From positions 124,001 to 188,000 of the forward strand of contig CAZLYC010000001.1 in assembly GCA_964563755.1 (NCBI GenBank): a DNA stretch of 64,000 nt, in the 5' to 3' direction. This DNA is from JABMQF01 sp964563755 (GTDB taxonomy: Archaea; Nanobdellota; Nanobdellia; Woesearchaeales; UBA11576). This document shows positions 24,995-34,211 of this stretch, in pieces. The notes below the pieces were generated by a model. The model saw only the letters and a program-made list of their open reading frames with translations. It did not search any database and had not been told where the DNA came from. Numbering within the stretch: the stretch's first letter is position 1; every line of letters begins with the position of its first letter. Both the position numbers and the translations under genes were made by a program.

Positions 24995-25564
24995 TTAAAC
25001 TATGTCCACTACAAGATCAGTACTTGCAATTTGTGCGCTCCAAAATTTGAGTTTTGCTTTAGTATAATTTCCTTCGTTAGGTAAGGCACGATAGCTCCTT
25101 GCCGGGTTAAAATAGTTTGCACTGCCAGAATCTATTACTTCTGGTTGTCCGTATTGCTTTATCAGGCTGACCTCAAAACTCATATCTTTATCCGTTTCGA
25201 GCGGTCTGATAAACCAAGCAACTTCGTATACTGTCGCACCAACATTAACCAACTGTTCATTACCTGAAGAAGGGATTATATCAGTTTTCTCTGCTTGAAT
25301 TGTAGCGACGCGGGTGTAATCAACAATGCTCTTTTCATTGGACATAGTTCCGACTCCGCTATCAATTAACTTATTGGGTCCTCCCCACTTCATACAAACC
25401 TCAACTTCCCAATCGGCAACATCATACCAATCAGTCTTCGGAATGCCACTCTCGCGGTCCATACCGCTAGATATATAATTATCAACATAAAACAGACCAT
25501 TCGACATCTCTGTTGAAACAACGAAAATTAATAATACAAGACCAAACAGTTTTATCTTCTCCAT
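24995..25564 (-). CDS. Small secreted protein of the envelope operon
   Basis: A 189-aa protein with a signal peptide (MEKIKLFGLVLLIFVVS) and a beta-rich mature part of about 165 residues. The ATG at 25564 shares one base with the upstream TGA stop (TGATG), which decides the start over an in-frame ATG 15 nt earlier. No recognised family; function unknown. Confidence 0.75.
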   Translation of the reverse strand: MEKIKLFGLVLLIFVVSTEMSNGLFYVDNYISSGMDRESGIPKTDWYDVADWEVEVCMKWGGPNKLIDSGVGTMSNEKSIVDYTRVATIQAEKTDIIPSSGNEQLVNVGATVYEVAWFIRPLETDKDMSFEVSLIKQYGQPEVIDSGSANYFNPARSYRALPNEGNYTKAKLKFWSAQIASTDLVVDIV

Positions 25565-28500
25565 CAGGAACCACCACAATAATCAGGATCGGCCAATTTT
25601 GCTTCATATTTATTCCAATCCAAGTCTTCAAAACTGAACCAGTCTCCTATATCAAGCCAAATCGCAACAGAGACAGCAGCTCCACACCAAAGACCAGGAA
25701 CGCCTTCGACTATAGCACACGTAGGGGGTTGATTTTCACTACATCCTCCATATACAGAAGAAACCCAGCCGCTTGCAACAGCTGCTCCTGCTGTGTGTGC
25801 AGCAGTTACAATAGCCAACATCAAAGCTCCAAGTCCGGGAATGAAAGAAAACCAACCTATCTCTGTCGTCTCTAGTTCTGCATTATCTCCCACTAATGCA
25901 ACATAACTCATAAATGATGCGCCGCCACAAGCTGCGTCAGCAACTGCCAAACCCGTTGCGAGGTTGTAATATGATGTAGGATACCCGCACGCAAGAGCAC
26001 GCAGACCCAAAGAAGCTCCGGTGCTTACGAATTGAGTTGATAACCATTCAAAAATTCCTTTCCAAGCATTACCTGTATTAGATTGACCAACAAGAGTCCA
26101 TGCAGCGCTGTAATAATACAAGCATTCCTGCACTTTATACATCTCATCACAGAATTCTGGAGAGAAACCAGAACTTACCATCTGCTTATAACAATCTCTT
26201 TTCATGCAAAGAATCTGCTTCTTTTTCATCGTGTTGTATTTTATCGCAGGAAAACAGTATTGAGCGAACCCTATTCCTTTGTAAGCACTAATTTGATAAT
26301 CAACAAATCCGCCTTTTCCTAATGAGTTTGGTTTTCCTTCTTTAGTATTGTTTGCCCTGCTGAATGTCGATGAACCACCATTAGCACTCCCAGTATCCCC
26401 GAACATCTCGATGAAATTATTTGTCTCTGTAAATCTACACGTAACGTATGCACATACCAATTTGAGATAGAAACCTAAAGAAAGGAATGCTGTTGGTATA
26501 AGCATGTCTATCTGCCAAGCAGTAGTTATAACAATTGCAGTGATATAATCAACAATCCAACACGCAGGATAATATAAGGCAGAACCCGCAGTAAACCCGC
26601 CAGACTTTCCACTAAACACGGCAACTACGCCAGATATAATCCAAGCGACAACATATAGAACAATCTTGATTACTTGAAGTAGAGAAACAAGCATAGCAAG
26701 TATCTCTGCTATTGTGCATATTGTTTCAAAAACCTTTCTTGCGGTGCTGTAATCATCAATCTCCTTTTGTGTCTCGTTTATCTCCTTCTCCACATCCAGC
26801 AGTTTCTTATAAGAAGAGGCGTTAAGTCCACCAAAAATAGAACCAGCGAGACCAAATTCAATGTTAACTGTCTCTTTCTCAGGTAATGTGTAAACTTTTG
26901 TGCCGGCACGAACTATCAAATCCAGAGAGCAGTTCACATTCAGTTTATCTTTGTCAGCCACTAAATCCCTGTCCAAGGCAAGTTTGAAACCAATTATTGG
27001 TGTTTTCATTTCTTTTGGGGTTGCAAGATATGGATCAGAGACTTCTGCCAAATCAGATGAGCAAGATATTACGTGTATGTCCTGTACATTTATGGGCGTC
27101 ACATAATGAAGGTTAACTTCTGCGAAAGCAGGATAAGCAATATACCCTGCAATTATCTTATCTAATGGGTCAGGCATACCGTTAGCACTTGACCCTATGA
27201 CGTTCGGTGGCGTTCCTGGCAGAGCTTCGCAAACCTCTTGTTGTATTGTTGTCGTATTTCTGTTTCCAGCACGATCAATCAGAGTTAAGTTAACATTACC
27301 GTCAACATAGTAGCTGACAAGTCCACCTATTTCTACAATGCAAGTCCAAACACCGAATTTTTCTGTTTTTTCACAAGAAGAAGTCTGAGGGAAAAAAGCC
27401 GTGCTTATTCCTGGCGCAGAAAAAATAACTTTCACATCCCCAGAAAATTTCTCTGAAACATTTATTGTAAGTTCTAGTGTTTCAACAGATGTTGGGCAAT
27501 CAGAAGACTTCTGTACATTAATTATCTGCGGTGGTTCATCATCATAATAGAAGCCAGAAATGGTTGTTCCTTCCACAAGATTGCCCGCATCGTCAGAACT
27601 GCCATCTTTAACATTAACTGCCAGTATGTCTCCACTTTTATGAAAAGTAATTACATTTATCCACTCAAATGTACATGTCCACCCTTCTGTGCAATTATTT
27701 GGAACTAAAATAGTCTTATCTCCTGCATACTGCTGGTTACCAAAACTTGAAAAATCAACAAATACCCTTTTTTCATTCAAACCGACTCCCGTTTCAGTTA
27801 TGTCAACGAAAATGGTGTTGTTTCCTTTTCCAACCCAGTATTTGCCCAAGTCATCAGCTATTCCTGACCTAAAACCAGTAATTGCCGGTTTAGTGTTGTC
27901 GAATATTATAGGCAGAGTCACTTCTGAGTTCATTGTGTTGCCAAAAATGTCGCTTGCAGATATAGCTATTTTTGGAGAGGATTCTGGCGGGAATATTGCA
28001 AGCAAATTATTCCATTCGCACCTATAAATCTCTTCGGATATATTTTCACAAGATATTCCGAATTGGAGCTTATTGAAATCGGACATATCTATTTTTTCAT
28101 ATGTTTCCGAGAACTCTTTTTTCTTATTAATAGATGAAAGATTTGCAACAATGGTCGATACATTAAGACCCGAAGGCTCACGCACGTAAACTTCAATTGC
28201 GATTCCACTAATCGGCTCACCTTTTGTGTACTTAAGAAGCTTATCTCCTATTAACATGCTAGCATTTATTATTTCTGGTGATGAGAAGTCCGCAACTATA
28301 CTTTGGCATTTTGAAGAATACTGCTGAACTCGATCGTATGCAAACACACACAAGGTTTTATTTGATGTTGTTCCTTTATCTTGCTCTATGCTTATTGAAC
28401 TAGCATTATTGATGAAACAACTGGTTTCACTTGGGAGAAATCTACCGACTGTAGCATAGTCAAGAGTGAACTCAACTTTAGTTATTCCTGCACAAACAGT

Positions 28501-29004
28501 TGGAGAGCAGTCATTGCACAAAGCATCTGTCACAATAAAAGATATGTTTATGTCTTTGCCTTGCCTAGTCAATTCAAAAGAATTTATTGTTGGAGGAGCA
28601 CCATCACTATAAATATTCAACTCGGTTTTATCATCCACAGGCATAAAATTTTCATGGAAAAGCTGTACTTCATAAAGAGTTGGACCGGGTGGCAAATCTC
28701 CGGGTATAATCATCTCGCAATATACTTGCTCTGATTTTTCTCCAGAAGAACAATCAAATGGTCTTGTCGGGTCAGAAATCAACTTTATCTGGGTCGGTGT
28801 TATTGTTTCATCAGGCAGACTTGCAGTGATGTTTATCTTTGTGACATCATTTGAAGAACGCCTAAAACCATTTATGTTATCATAACCCGTGATTTCAGCA
28901 TTAAATTCAGCAAACACATTTGCAGTATGCAAAACAGGGATTATGATAAGATAAATCAAGAATATTGCTATATGACGGATACTGGCACTACCTCTTTTAA
29001 ACAT
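25564..29004 (-). CDS. Giant secreted protein with Ig-like domains and a central membrane block
   Basis: An 1146-aa protein. A signal peptide (residues 1-32) is followed by several beta-sandwich domains (about 40-740) with the phrasing of archaeal Ig-like surface domains. Then come a short coiled coil, a hydrophobic block with three or four spans (about 770-880), and a Cys-rich C-terminal part with two more hydrophobic segments. Start: the ATG at 29004 (MFKRGSAS) is preferred over one 93 nt upstream, because a TATA-like GTTTATATACC lies about 25 nt before it, in the gap after mcm, and because it exposes a normal signal peptide. It heads the operon 29004-21724. Confidence 0.82.
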   Translation of the reverse strand: MFKRGSASIRHIAIFLIYLIIIPVLHTANVFAEFNAEITGYDNINGFRRSSNDVTKINITASLPDETITPTQIKLISDPTRPFDCSSGEKSEQVYCEMIIPGDLPPGPTLYEVQLFHENFMPVDDKTELNIYSDGAPPTINSFELTRQGKDINISFIVTDALCNDCSPTVCAGITKVEFTLDYATVGRFLPSETSCFINNASSISIEQDKGTTSNKTLCVFAYDRVQQYSSKCQSIVADFSSPEIINASMLIGDKLLKYTKGEPISGIAIEVYVREPSGLNVSTIVANLSSINKKKEFSETYEKIDMSDFNKLQFGISCENISEEIYRCEWNNLLAIFPPESSPKIAISASDIFGNTMNSEVTLPIIFDNTKPAITGFRSGIADDLGKYWVGKGNNTIFVDITETGVGLNEKRVFVDFSSFGNQQYAGDKTILVPNNCTEGWTCTFEWINVITFHKSGDILAVNVKDGSSDDAGNLVEGTTISGFYYDDEPPQIINVQKSSDCPTSVETLELTINVSEKFSGDVKVIFSAPGISTAFFPQTSSCEKTEKFGVWTCIVEIGGLVSYYVDGNVNLTLIDRAGNRNTTTIQQEVCEALPGTPPNVIGSSANGMPDPLDKIIAGYIAYPAFAEVNLHYVTPINVQDIHVISCSSDLAEVSDPYLATPKEMKTPIIGFKLALDRDLVADKDKLNVNCSLDLIVRAGTKVYTLPEKETVNIEFGLAGSIFGGLNASSYKKLLDVEKEINETQKEIDDYSTARKVFETICTIAEILAMLVSLLQVIKIVLYVVAWIISGVVAVFSGKSGGFTAGSALYYPACWIVDYITAIVITTAWQIDMLIPTAFLSLGFYLKLVCAYVTCRFTETNNFIEMFGDTGSANGGSSTFSRANNTKEGKPNSLGKGGFVDYQISAYKGIGFAQYCFPAIKYNTMKKKQILCMKRDCYKQMVSSGFSPEFCDEMYKVQECLYYYSAAWTLVGQSNTGNAWKGIFEWLSTQFVSTGASLGLRALACGYPTSYYNLATGLAVADAACGGASFMSYVALVGDNAELETTEIGWFSFIPGLGALMLAIVTAAHTAGAAVASGWVSSVYGGCSENQPPTCAIVEGVPGLWCGAAVSVAIWLDIGDWFSFEDLDWNKYEAKLADPDYCGGS

Positions 29005-29022
29005 ACCACTTTGTTTACGAAG

Positions 29023-29034
29023 AAGGTATATAAA
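29023..29034 (-). promoter_or_regulatory. TATA-like box for the envelope operon
   Basis: The minus strand reads GTTTATATACC, about 25 nt upstream of the ATG at 29004. It lies between the mcm stop (29054) and the start and predicts a leaderless operon transcript separate from mcm. Confidence 0.6.
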
Positions 29035-29053
29035 CTTTTTTCCTGAGAAAAGC

Positions 29054-31075
29054 CTAAATCTTCTGTATAAAACCCCTCTTTGGCTCAAAAACATCACCAG
29101 AACGCTTCAGCTTCTCAATAATCTCTTCTGCTTTATCTGGTGAAATACCTCGTTCTTGTGACTCTCTTATGACGTCCTCAATCGGAAGCGTCTTCCCTAT
29201 CTTGTTCTCAAGGTCATTAATTACTTCCTTTATCACGACTATGTTACTTCTTGCGGAAGAAGATACACCTGTCGCAAGGACGTCGACATCAATCTTACCC
29301 GTATCCGGGTCGATTCCAACCTGTGACATGCAATAATGAAGGAGTTCTATAGCTTTTCTTGAGTCTTTCCTTGTGACCTTATCAGATAACCTTGTCTTTG
29401 CAGACGCTTCAGCAAGCCTGACAAGAGCCTCCAATTGTCTGGCAGTTATCGGTATTGTCTTTACAGCACCTTCGTCACCACCAGAGTTTCGCATCTGGAC
29501 ATAATATGCCTTGAGCTCTTCCATCGCAGCATCTGTAAGCTTAGGTTCACAAGAACGCCTAGCATAAGATATGAATTTTTTTAACATATCTGTATCAATC
29601 TCGAACTGCCCGGCATTGCTCGTCTGGTGAAGGTCAAGAACGAAACTTGCAAGACGTTCATCATGGTCTTTGTTCGGCAAGTCACGAATAGGGAATATCA
29701 GGTCGAACCTGCTAATCAATGCAGGAGGAAGATCTATCTGCTTGCCGATTATCTCGTATGGATCAAATCTGCCCCACTTAGGGTTGGCTGCCGCAAGAAC
29801 TGTCGTCTCGCACCTAAGGGTTGCCTGGATATTCGCTTTAGAAATGCTTACTGTCTGCTGTTCCAATGCTTCATGCATTGCAGCCCTATCTTCCTTGGTC
29901 ATCTTGTCGAGTTCATCGATCATACAGAATCCACGATTAGCAAGAACTAGCGCTCCTGCTTCTAGCGCCCAGCCCCTAAGGAATTCGTCTTTAACAACTG
30001 CCGCAGTAAGTCCTGCACCGCTCGCGCCTTTTCCAGAGACATACCTAGATTTCGGGGCAATCCTTTGAGCCCTCTTAAGCAATTGAGACTTGCCTGCTCC
30101 TGGGTCTCCCACAAGAAGAATGTGCATGTCCCCTCTTGTGACAACACCATCTGTGCGGACTTTCCTGCAACCGCCAAGAAGCTGCATGATTATAGCTTCC
30201 TTTACCTTCTCGTGTCCGTATATAGAAGGAGCCATCGAATTGACAAGCTTGCTTATTATCTTCGGGTCATCCGCAAGGGCTTTTATCTTATTCACTTCTT
30301 CCTCGTTTATTATGAGTTCACCATAACTTTCCTCGAGAGGTTCAACCGAATTCGCTTCAATCATCAAATCAAATCTTACAAGCCGTCCACCATCTTTCGC
30401 AGGAATAGGAACTTCTTTTACCTGCCCGACAATTCTTATTTTCGTGCCCGGGTTTGTTCTCTTGTCTCCCAATGGAGATACGAGGTCGTTCTTAAGAAAC
30501 ACATCAATCCTTTTTGGCTGGTCTCCACCCTCAAGTTCTTCTGATATTTCCTCAAGCGCAATCTTTTGGGCATCAACCAGTTCCTTTGATAGCATCCTGA
30601 ACTTTCCTTTTCGCCCGCAGCTACATCGTGAAGGTTCCTTAAACTTCGCTTCAAGCTGTATCACAGAAAGCACGTTTCCACAGCTAGGGCACTCGAATCT
30701 TGCTGTCGTTACCTGGGGCCTAACATCAGATTTCTGCCTCACTATGCCCTCTGCGCAAATGAACCTGTCGATATTGACACTTCTTATGTCACGTATCCTT
30801 ATGCTCTGGCTCTGTGGAATGTTCTTGAAACGGACATATATCTTGTTGAAAGACTCTGGAACTTCATGTATACCTTTAATTGCAATCTCAAAAGCTTTCA
30901 ACACTTCTTCAGGCTGGTCAAGAAGAAGGTCAGCAAGCTCAGGATCAAATTTAGAAAGATCAGCAAAGTCGATTAGAAGGAAGTTGTTTCCAAGGCTTAT
31001 CGCTTCGAGTAGCTCTATGTTGTATTCCTGTTCAATGAACTGCTCGAACCTCTTTATCTGTTCTGAAACATCCAT
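29054..31075 (-). CDS. mcm: Replicative helicase MCM
   Basis: A 673-aa MCM. The N-terminal part contains a zinc motif (CPSCG...CSCG, about 129-153) and the OB-fold. The AAA+ core has Walker A GDPGAGKSQ (near 320), Walker B CMIDELDKM (near 380) and the arginine finger in SRFDLIF (near 460). A C-terminal winged helix ends the protein. It unwinds DNA ahead of polymerase D. A TATA-like CCTATAAATTT about 25 nt before the ATG suggests leaderless expression. No intein is present. Confidence 0.97.
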   Translation of the reverse strand: MDVSEQIKRFEQFIEQEYNIELLEAISLGNNFLLIDFADLSKFDPELADLLLDQPEEVLKAFEIAIKGIHEVPESFNKIYVRFKNIPQSQSIRIRDIRSVNIDRFICAEGIVRQKSDVRPQVTTARFECPSCGNVLSVIQLEAKFKEPSRCSCGRKGKFRMLSKELVDAQKIALEEISEELEGGDQPKRIDVFLKNDLVSPLGDKRTNPGTKIRIVGQVKEVPIPAKDGGRLVRFDLMIEANSVEPLEESYGELIINEEEVNKIKALADDPKIISKLVNSMAPSIYGHEKVKEAIIMQLLGGCRKVRTDGVVTRGDMHILLVGDPGAGKSQLLKRAQRIAPKSRYVSGKGASGAGLTAAVVKDEFLRGWALEAGALVLANRGFCMIDELDKMTKEDRAAMHEALEQQTVSISKANIQATLRCETTVLAAANPKWGRFDPYEIIGKQIDLPPALISRFDLIFPIRDLPNKDHDERLASFVLDLHQTSNAGQFEIDTDMLKKFISYARRSCEPKLTDAAMEELKAYYVQMRNSGGDEGAVKTIPITARQLEALVRLAEASAKTRLSDKVTRKDSRKAIELLHYCMSQVGIDPDTGKIDVDVLATGVSSSARSNIVVIKEVINDLENKIGKTLPIEDVIRESQERGISPDKAEEIIEKLKRSGDVFEPKRGFIQKI

Positions 31076-31192
31076 GGTTTACCCTTTTCAAAAATTTATA
31101 GGTATAACTATAATTTGTCATTCCCTCTTAAAAATGTTTTCCCCCTAAAAAGCGAAAATATTCCGTATAAAAAAGAGTATAAAAAGAAAAAA

Positions 31193-31753
31193 TTACTTTA
31201 CCTTCTTGAGGTTCTCAATTAAAGCGTCCAATGCCTGGTTGACCTGGTACTCTGACTTGGTGCCTGTGCAGACAACCTTGCCATTCGAGAACAACAGGAA
31301 AGTGGCCTTGAATGCTTTCTCGCCCTTAGGCTCGACGTTTATCTTATACACTAGTCCTGGGAACTGCTCTGGCTCATACTCTGTGTTCTGCAGCTTCATG
31401 GCAAGGACATTAAGGTTAAGATCCATACCAACAGCACCAGCAGCAACGATGTTCTGAACAGTCACCTTTGGTTCTATAGTTATCTTGATGTTTATCTTCT
31501 CAAGGCTCTTTATTATCTGCTTTATGGAACGATGGACTTCATCAAGGTCTTTTGCGCCTGTGCAGACAATCTTTCCAGAATTGAATATCAATGCAGATGT
31601 CTTAGGTTCCTTTATCCTTATGACGAGTCCTGGGAACTGCTCTGGATTGTATTCTGTATTTGACAGAGTTGCAGCCATCTTCTCAAGTGGGATATCGTGT
31701 CCCAGAGAGGAAGAAACAACGATGTTAACAACCCTTATGTCTTTCTTAGTCAT
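31193..31753 (-). CDS. tbp: TATA-box-binding protein TBP
   Basis: A 186-aa TBP made of two direct repeats of about 90 residues; the repeat phrases are EYNPEQFPGLV and EYEPEQFPGLV, with TSALIFNSGKIVCTG and FLLFSNGKVVCTG. It binds the TATA boxes described in this annotation and recruits TFB and RNA polymerase. A CAGGGGG ribosome site precedes the ATG by about 8 nt, and TATA-like boxes lie about 25-40 nt upstream. Mcm follows 117 nt downstream on the same strand; that gap holds only mcm's promoter. Confidence 0.97.
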   Translation of the reverse strand: MTKKDIRVVNIVVSSSLGHDIPLEKMAATLSNTEYNPEQFPGLVIRIKEPKTSALIFNSGKIVCTGAKDLDEVHRSIKQIIKSLEKINIKITIEPKVTVQNIVAAGAVGMDLNLNVLAMKLQNTEYEPEQFPGLVYKINVEPKGEKAFKATFLLFSNGKVVCTGTKSEYQVNQALDALIENLKKVK

Positions 31754-32002
31754 GTTAAAACCCCCTGAATCTTTATAAACAAATATAAGGCGTATTTAAA
31801 CAAGAAGTGGCCTCTTATTTATAAATACTATTATTGCAAAATATATATTTGAGAAACTGTCTTTTATAAAGTATGAACCCCCCTCATTTCACATGGAAAC
31901 CCCTTTTAGAAGCATTTAAATGTGTTTTTAGGCACTATTTGGTGTTCAATTCCATACAAAGTTTTTTATATTTAAACAAGTCGAGTTTTGCAGTGATGAC
32001 AT

Positions 32003-32359
32003 ATGGAGATATTTAACGCTACCCGAAAAACGAGACTTGCGGATGATTATGTATTGTGCGAATCTGTGCAGTCAAAGGCAAAGGGACTCATGTTCTCAAA
32101 AGAGAGTTATGTAAAGAAAAATGCGCTTTTGTTCACTTTTGATTCAGAACGTTTCCAAAGTCTGCACATGATGTTTGTATTCTATGCAATAGATGTTTTG
32201 TTTCTCGACGCCAAATCCAGAGTGGTCGATATGAAAGAGAAGTTTGTGCCATTCATGATATACAACAGCCTGAAAAAATCTAAATATGTGATAGAACTTC
32301 CAAAAAGGACAATAAGCAAGACAAGAACAAAGATAGGGGACTATATAGAATGGCGATGA
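32003..32359 (+). CDS. DUF192 protein
   Basis: A 118-aa DUF192 domain, a small beta-barrel family of unknown function. Diagnostic stretches are KAKGLMFSK near residue 28 and the LHMMFVFYAIDVLFLDAK core, with IELP near the end. Relatives often carry a signal peptide; this one does not. A TATA-like TTTTTATATTTAAAC lies about 25-40 nt upstream. It overlaps the acylphosphatase gene. The 249-nt gap 31754-32002 holds the divergent promoters of tbp and this gene and nothing else convincing. Confidence 0.88.
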   Translation: MEIFNATRKTRLADDYVLCESVQSKAKGLMFSKESYVKKNALLFTFDSERFQSLHMMFVFYAIDVLFLDAKSRVVDMKEKFVPFMIYNSLKKSKYVIELPKRTISKTRTKIGDYIEWR

Positions 32360-32637
32360 AAAGAATAAAATTGCTAATATCTGGCAAGGTACAAGGAGTC
32401 TTTTTCAGGGACTTCGCAAAGCAGAACGCCAACAAGCTAGGGATAGTTGGCTATGCCCGGAACAATAAAGACGGAACGCTTGAGATATTGGCTCAGGGCG
32501 AGGAGAGAAAGGTCGATGAGTTCACCAAATTGTGCAACAAAGGGCCAATATTCGCAAAAGTCACCTCTGTAAAAACAATTCCTGAGGAGATAAAAGATCC
32601 TGAAGAATTCGAGTATTTCGACATAAGGCACATCTAA
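32350..32637 (+). CDS. acyP: Acylphosphatase
   Basis: A 95-aa acylphosphatase that hydrolyses carboxyl-phosphate bonds. The signature GKVQGVFFRDF contains the catalytic Arg (near residue 20), and YARNNKDGTLEI contains the catalytic Asn (near 38). The start is either the ATG at 32350 or that at 32356; the second gives a 4-nt ATGA overlap with the DUF192 stop. Acetyl phosphate, made by Pta in this organism, is a possible substrate; that link is inference. Confidence 0.95.
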   Translation: MAMKRIKLLISGKVQGVFFRDFAKQNANKLGIVGYARNNKDGTLEILAQGEERKVDEFTKLCNKGPIFAKVTSVKTIPEEIKDPEEFEYFDIRHI

Positions 32638-32725
32638 AATTCACCAACAAGTGCTGGTTTCTTGTGTTCTTTAACCAAAAAGCTATTAAGATAGGCCGTA
32701 TTTGTTACTCTGAAATAGCAAAAAT

Positions 32726-32742
32726 AGCGAAACGTTTATATA
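32726..32742 (+). promoter_or_regulatory. TATA-like box in the leader region of the TrmB-like gene
   Basis: The stretch around CGTTTATATATTGG is a good archaeal TATA box, about 50 nt upstream of a short ORF and 235 nt upstream of the regulator gene. An inverted repeat (CGTTTA ... TAAACG) overlaps it and could be an operator for autoregulation. Confidence 0.45.
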
Positions 32743-32785
32743 TTGGTTATACCTAAACGATGATAAATTTTTAATGGGGGATTAG

Positions 32786-32875
32786 ATGTCAGAAAAACCT
32801 GAAAAAGAGGCAAAACTGACCAATTCAGCTTCCTTTACCGGGAAACTGGATTTAAAACACAGTTTTCACGTTTAA
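32786..32875 (+). CDS. Possible 29-aa leader peptide or frameshifted small gene
   Basis: The short ORF begins MSEKPEKEAK and ends after 29 codons. It is preceded by a GGGGG ribosome site (about 9 nt before the ATG) and a good TATA box, which argues for translation. After its stop, a second frame without a start codon encodes about 33 Lys/Arg-rich residues and ends in a TGA overlapping the regulator's ATG (ATGA). Either this is a small regulatory ORF, or one small basic gene broken by a frameshift. The gap 32638-32971 holds nothing else. Confidence 0.3.
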   Translation: MSEKPEKEAKLTNSASFTGKLDLKHSFHV

Positions 32876-32971
32876 ATGCTTTTTCAAACGGAACGAGAGC
32901 AAGAAACGCAGTAAAAAATCTTTTAGAAAAGAGAGTGTCGATAAAACAAACAAAACAAAGGTCGGTACACC

Positions 32972-33784
32972 ATGATTGTTCAGAAAGACTTTTTGAATAA
33001 ACTTAAGGACTTCGGTCTTAACACATACGAAAGCAAGCTTTGGACTGCTCTTCTTTCGCGTGGCATCTCTACTGCTGGTGAGTTGTCTGATATTGCTAAT
33101 GTTCCGCGTTCTAGGAGTTATGATGTTCTTGAAAGTTTAGAGAAGAAAGGATTCATAATAATGAAGCTTGGTAAGCCGATAAAATATGTAGCTGTTCCTC
33201 CTGAGGAAGTCCTTGAAAGAGTCAAGAAGAAAGTAATCGATGACGCAGACAAACAATCAAAGATGCTCGAAGGACTCAAAGGAAGCGAGATACTAAGCGA
33301 ACTGTCCCTATTACATTCACAAGGAGTTGAGCTCGTTGAGCCGACAGACCTGTCTGGCGCACTTAAGGGAAGAAGCAACCTCTACAACCATTTAGAATCC
33401 ATGATCAAAACAGCAGAATCATCTATAGACATGATGACAACAAGTGAAGGCTTGGTCAGAAAAGCAGATGTTCTCAAATCCCTATTCCAGAAGGCAAAGG
33501 AAAGAAAGGTCAGGATAAGAATAGCTGCCCCTTTTAACAAAGAGACAGAGAAAGTTATCAAAGACCTGAAGAACTTCGTAGAGATACGAGATGCCAAGGA
33601 AATAAAAGCACGTTTCTGCATAATTGACGGCAAGCAGATAACATTCATGCTTCTAGATGACGCAGAAGTGCACCCAACATACGATTCAGGAGTTTGGGTC
33701 AATACCCCATTCTTCGCAACAGCGCTTCAGCAGATGTTCGATACAGAGTGGCAGCAGATGAAGACAATAGAATTGAAGCACTAA
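32972..33784 (+). CDS. TrmB-family transcriptional regulator, copy 1
   Basis: A 270-aa regulator with an N-terminal winged helix (about 5-80; STAGELSDIANVPRSRSYDVL is the recognition region) and a C-terminal TrmB-like effector domain (about 130-260; phospholipase-D-like fold, ending VWVNTPFF). TrmB proteins often sense sugars. It has a close paralog at 41487-42305; the DNA-binding halves are nearly identical while the sensor halves differ more, so both probably recognise similar operators but different signals. Codon usage switches in the first 70 codons towards more GTT/TCT/CTT, unlike the rest. Confidence 0.92.
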   Translation: MIVQKDFLNKLKDFGLNTYESKLWTALLSRGISTAGELSDIANVPRSRSYDVLESLEKKGFIIMKLGKPIKYVAVPPEEVLERVKKKVIDDADKQSKMLEGLKGSEILSELSLLHSQGVELVEPTDLSGALKGRSNLYNHLESMIKTAESSIDMMTTSEGLVRKADVLKSLFQKAKERKVRIRIAAPFNKETEKVIKDLKNFVEIRDAKEIKARFCIIDGKQITFMLLDDAEVHPTYDSGVWVNTPFFATALQQMFDTEWQQMKTIELKH

Positions 33785-33941
33785 TTTTTTTAAATTCAAA
33801 TTATTTAATAAAACAATTCTCGACAGCATTTCCGAACCAGTTTCGGGAGACCGCTTTTTCTCTTGTCAAAACCACGCAACCTTTATATACTACTGTTGCC
33901 TGAAAGGAACATATTCTTGCTTAAAAAGGAGGTAACTGAAA

Positions 33942-34181
33942 ATGGCAGGACTAGGACTTGAAGGAGTAACGCTTGCAATAATCATAGGAACTCTTGCAGC
34001 AATAGTATACAGCCTAAGGATTCTCGTGCTTCTCGAAAGAAGGATAGCAAGGATGGATGAAAACCTTCTAAAGATAACACACAAAATAGAAACCGAAGAG
34101 ATGAAGATAGAGAAGGAAGAAGAGAAGATAGAAGGCCTGTTTGCTAAGAAAGTGGGTACAATAAAGAAAAAACACAAATAA
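33942..34181 (+). CDS. Small membrane protein with coiled-coil tail
   Basis: A 79-aa protein: one membrane span (about 10-30) followed by a highly charged coiled coil (RRIARMDENLLKI onward, then an EEEK run) and a Lys-rich end. A GGAGGT ribosome site 8 nt before the ATG and a TATA-like CTTTATATACTAC at about 33881-33893 support expression. No family recognised. Confidence 0.75.
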   Translation: MAGLGLEGVTLAIIIGTLAAIVYSLRILVLLERRIARMDENLLKITHKIETEEMKIEKEEEKIEGLFAKKVGTIKKKHK

Positions 34182-34211
34182 TTTTTTTATTATTCTATAT
34201 CTTCCCCCAAA

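Noticed and set aside
31875..32018. A 47-codon open frame (starting MNPPHFTWKP) between tbp and the DUF192 gene.
   Set aside because: It runs through the promoter of the DUF192 gene, overlaps its start in another frame and has no ribosome site; codon use looks non-coding.
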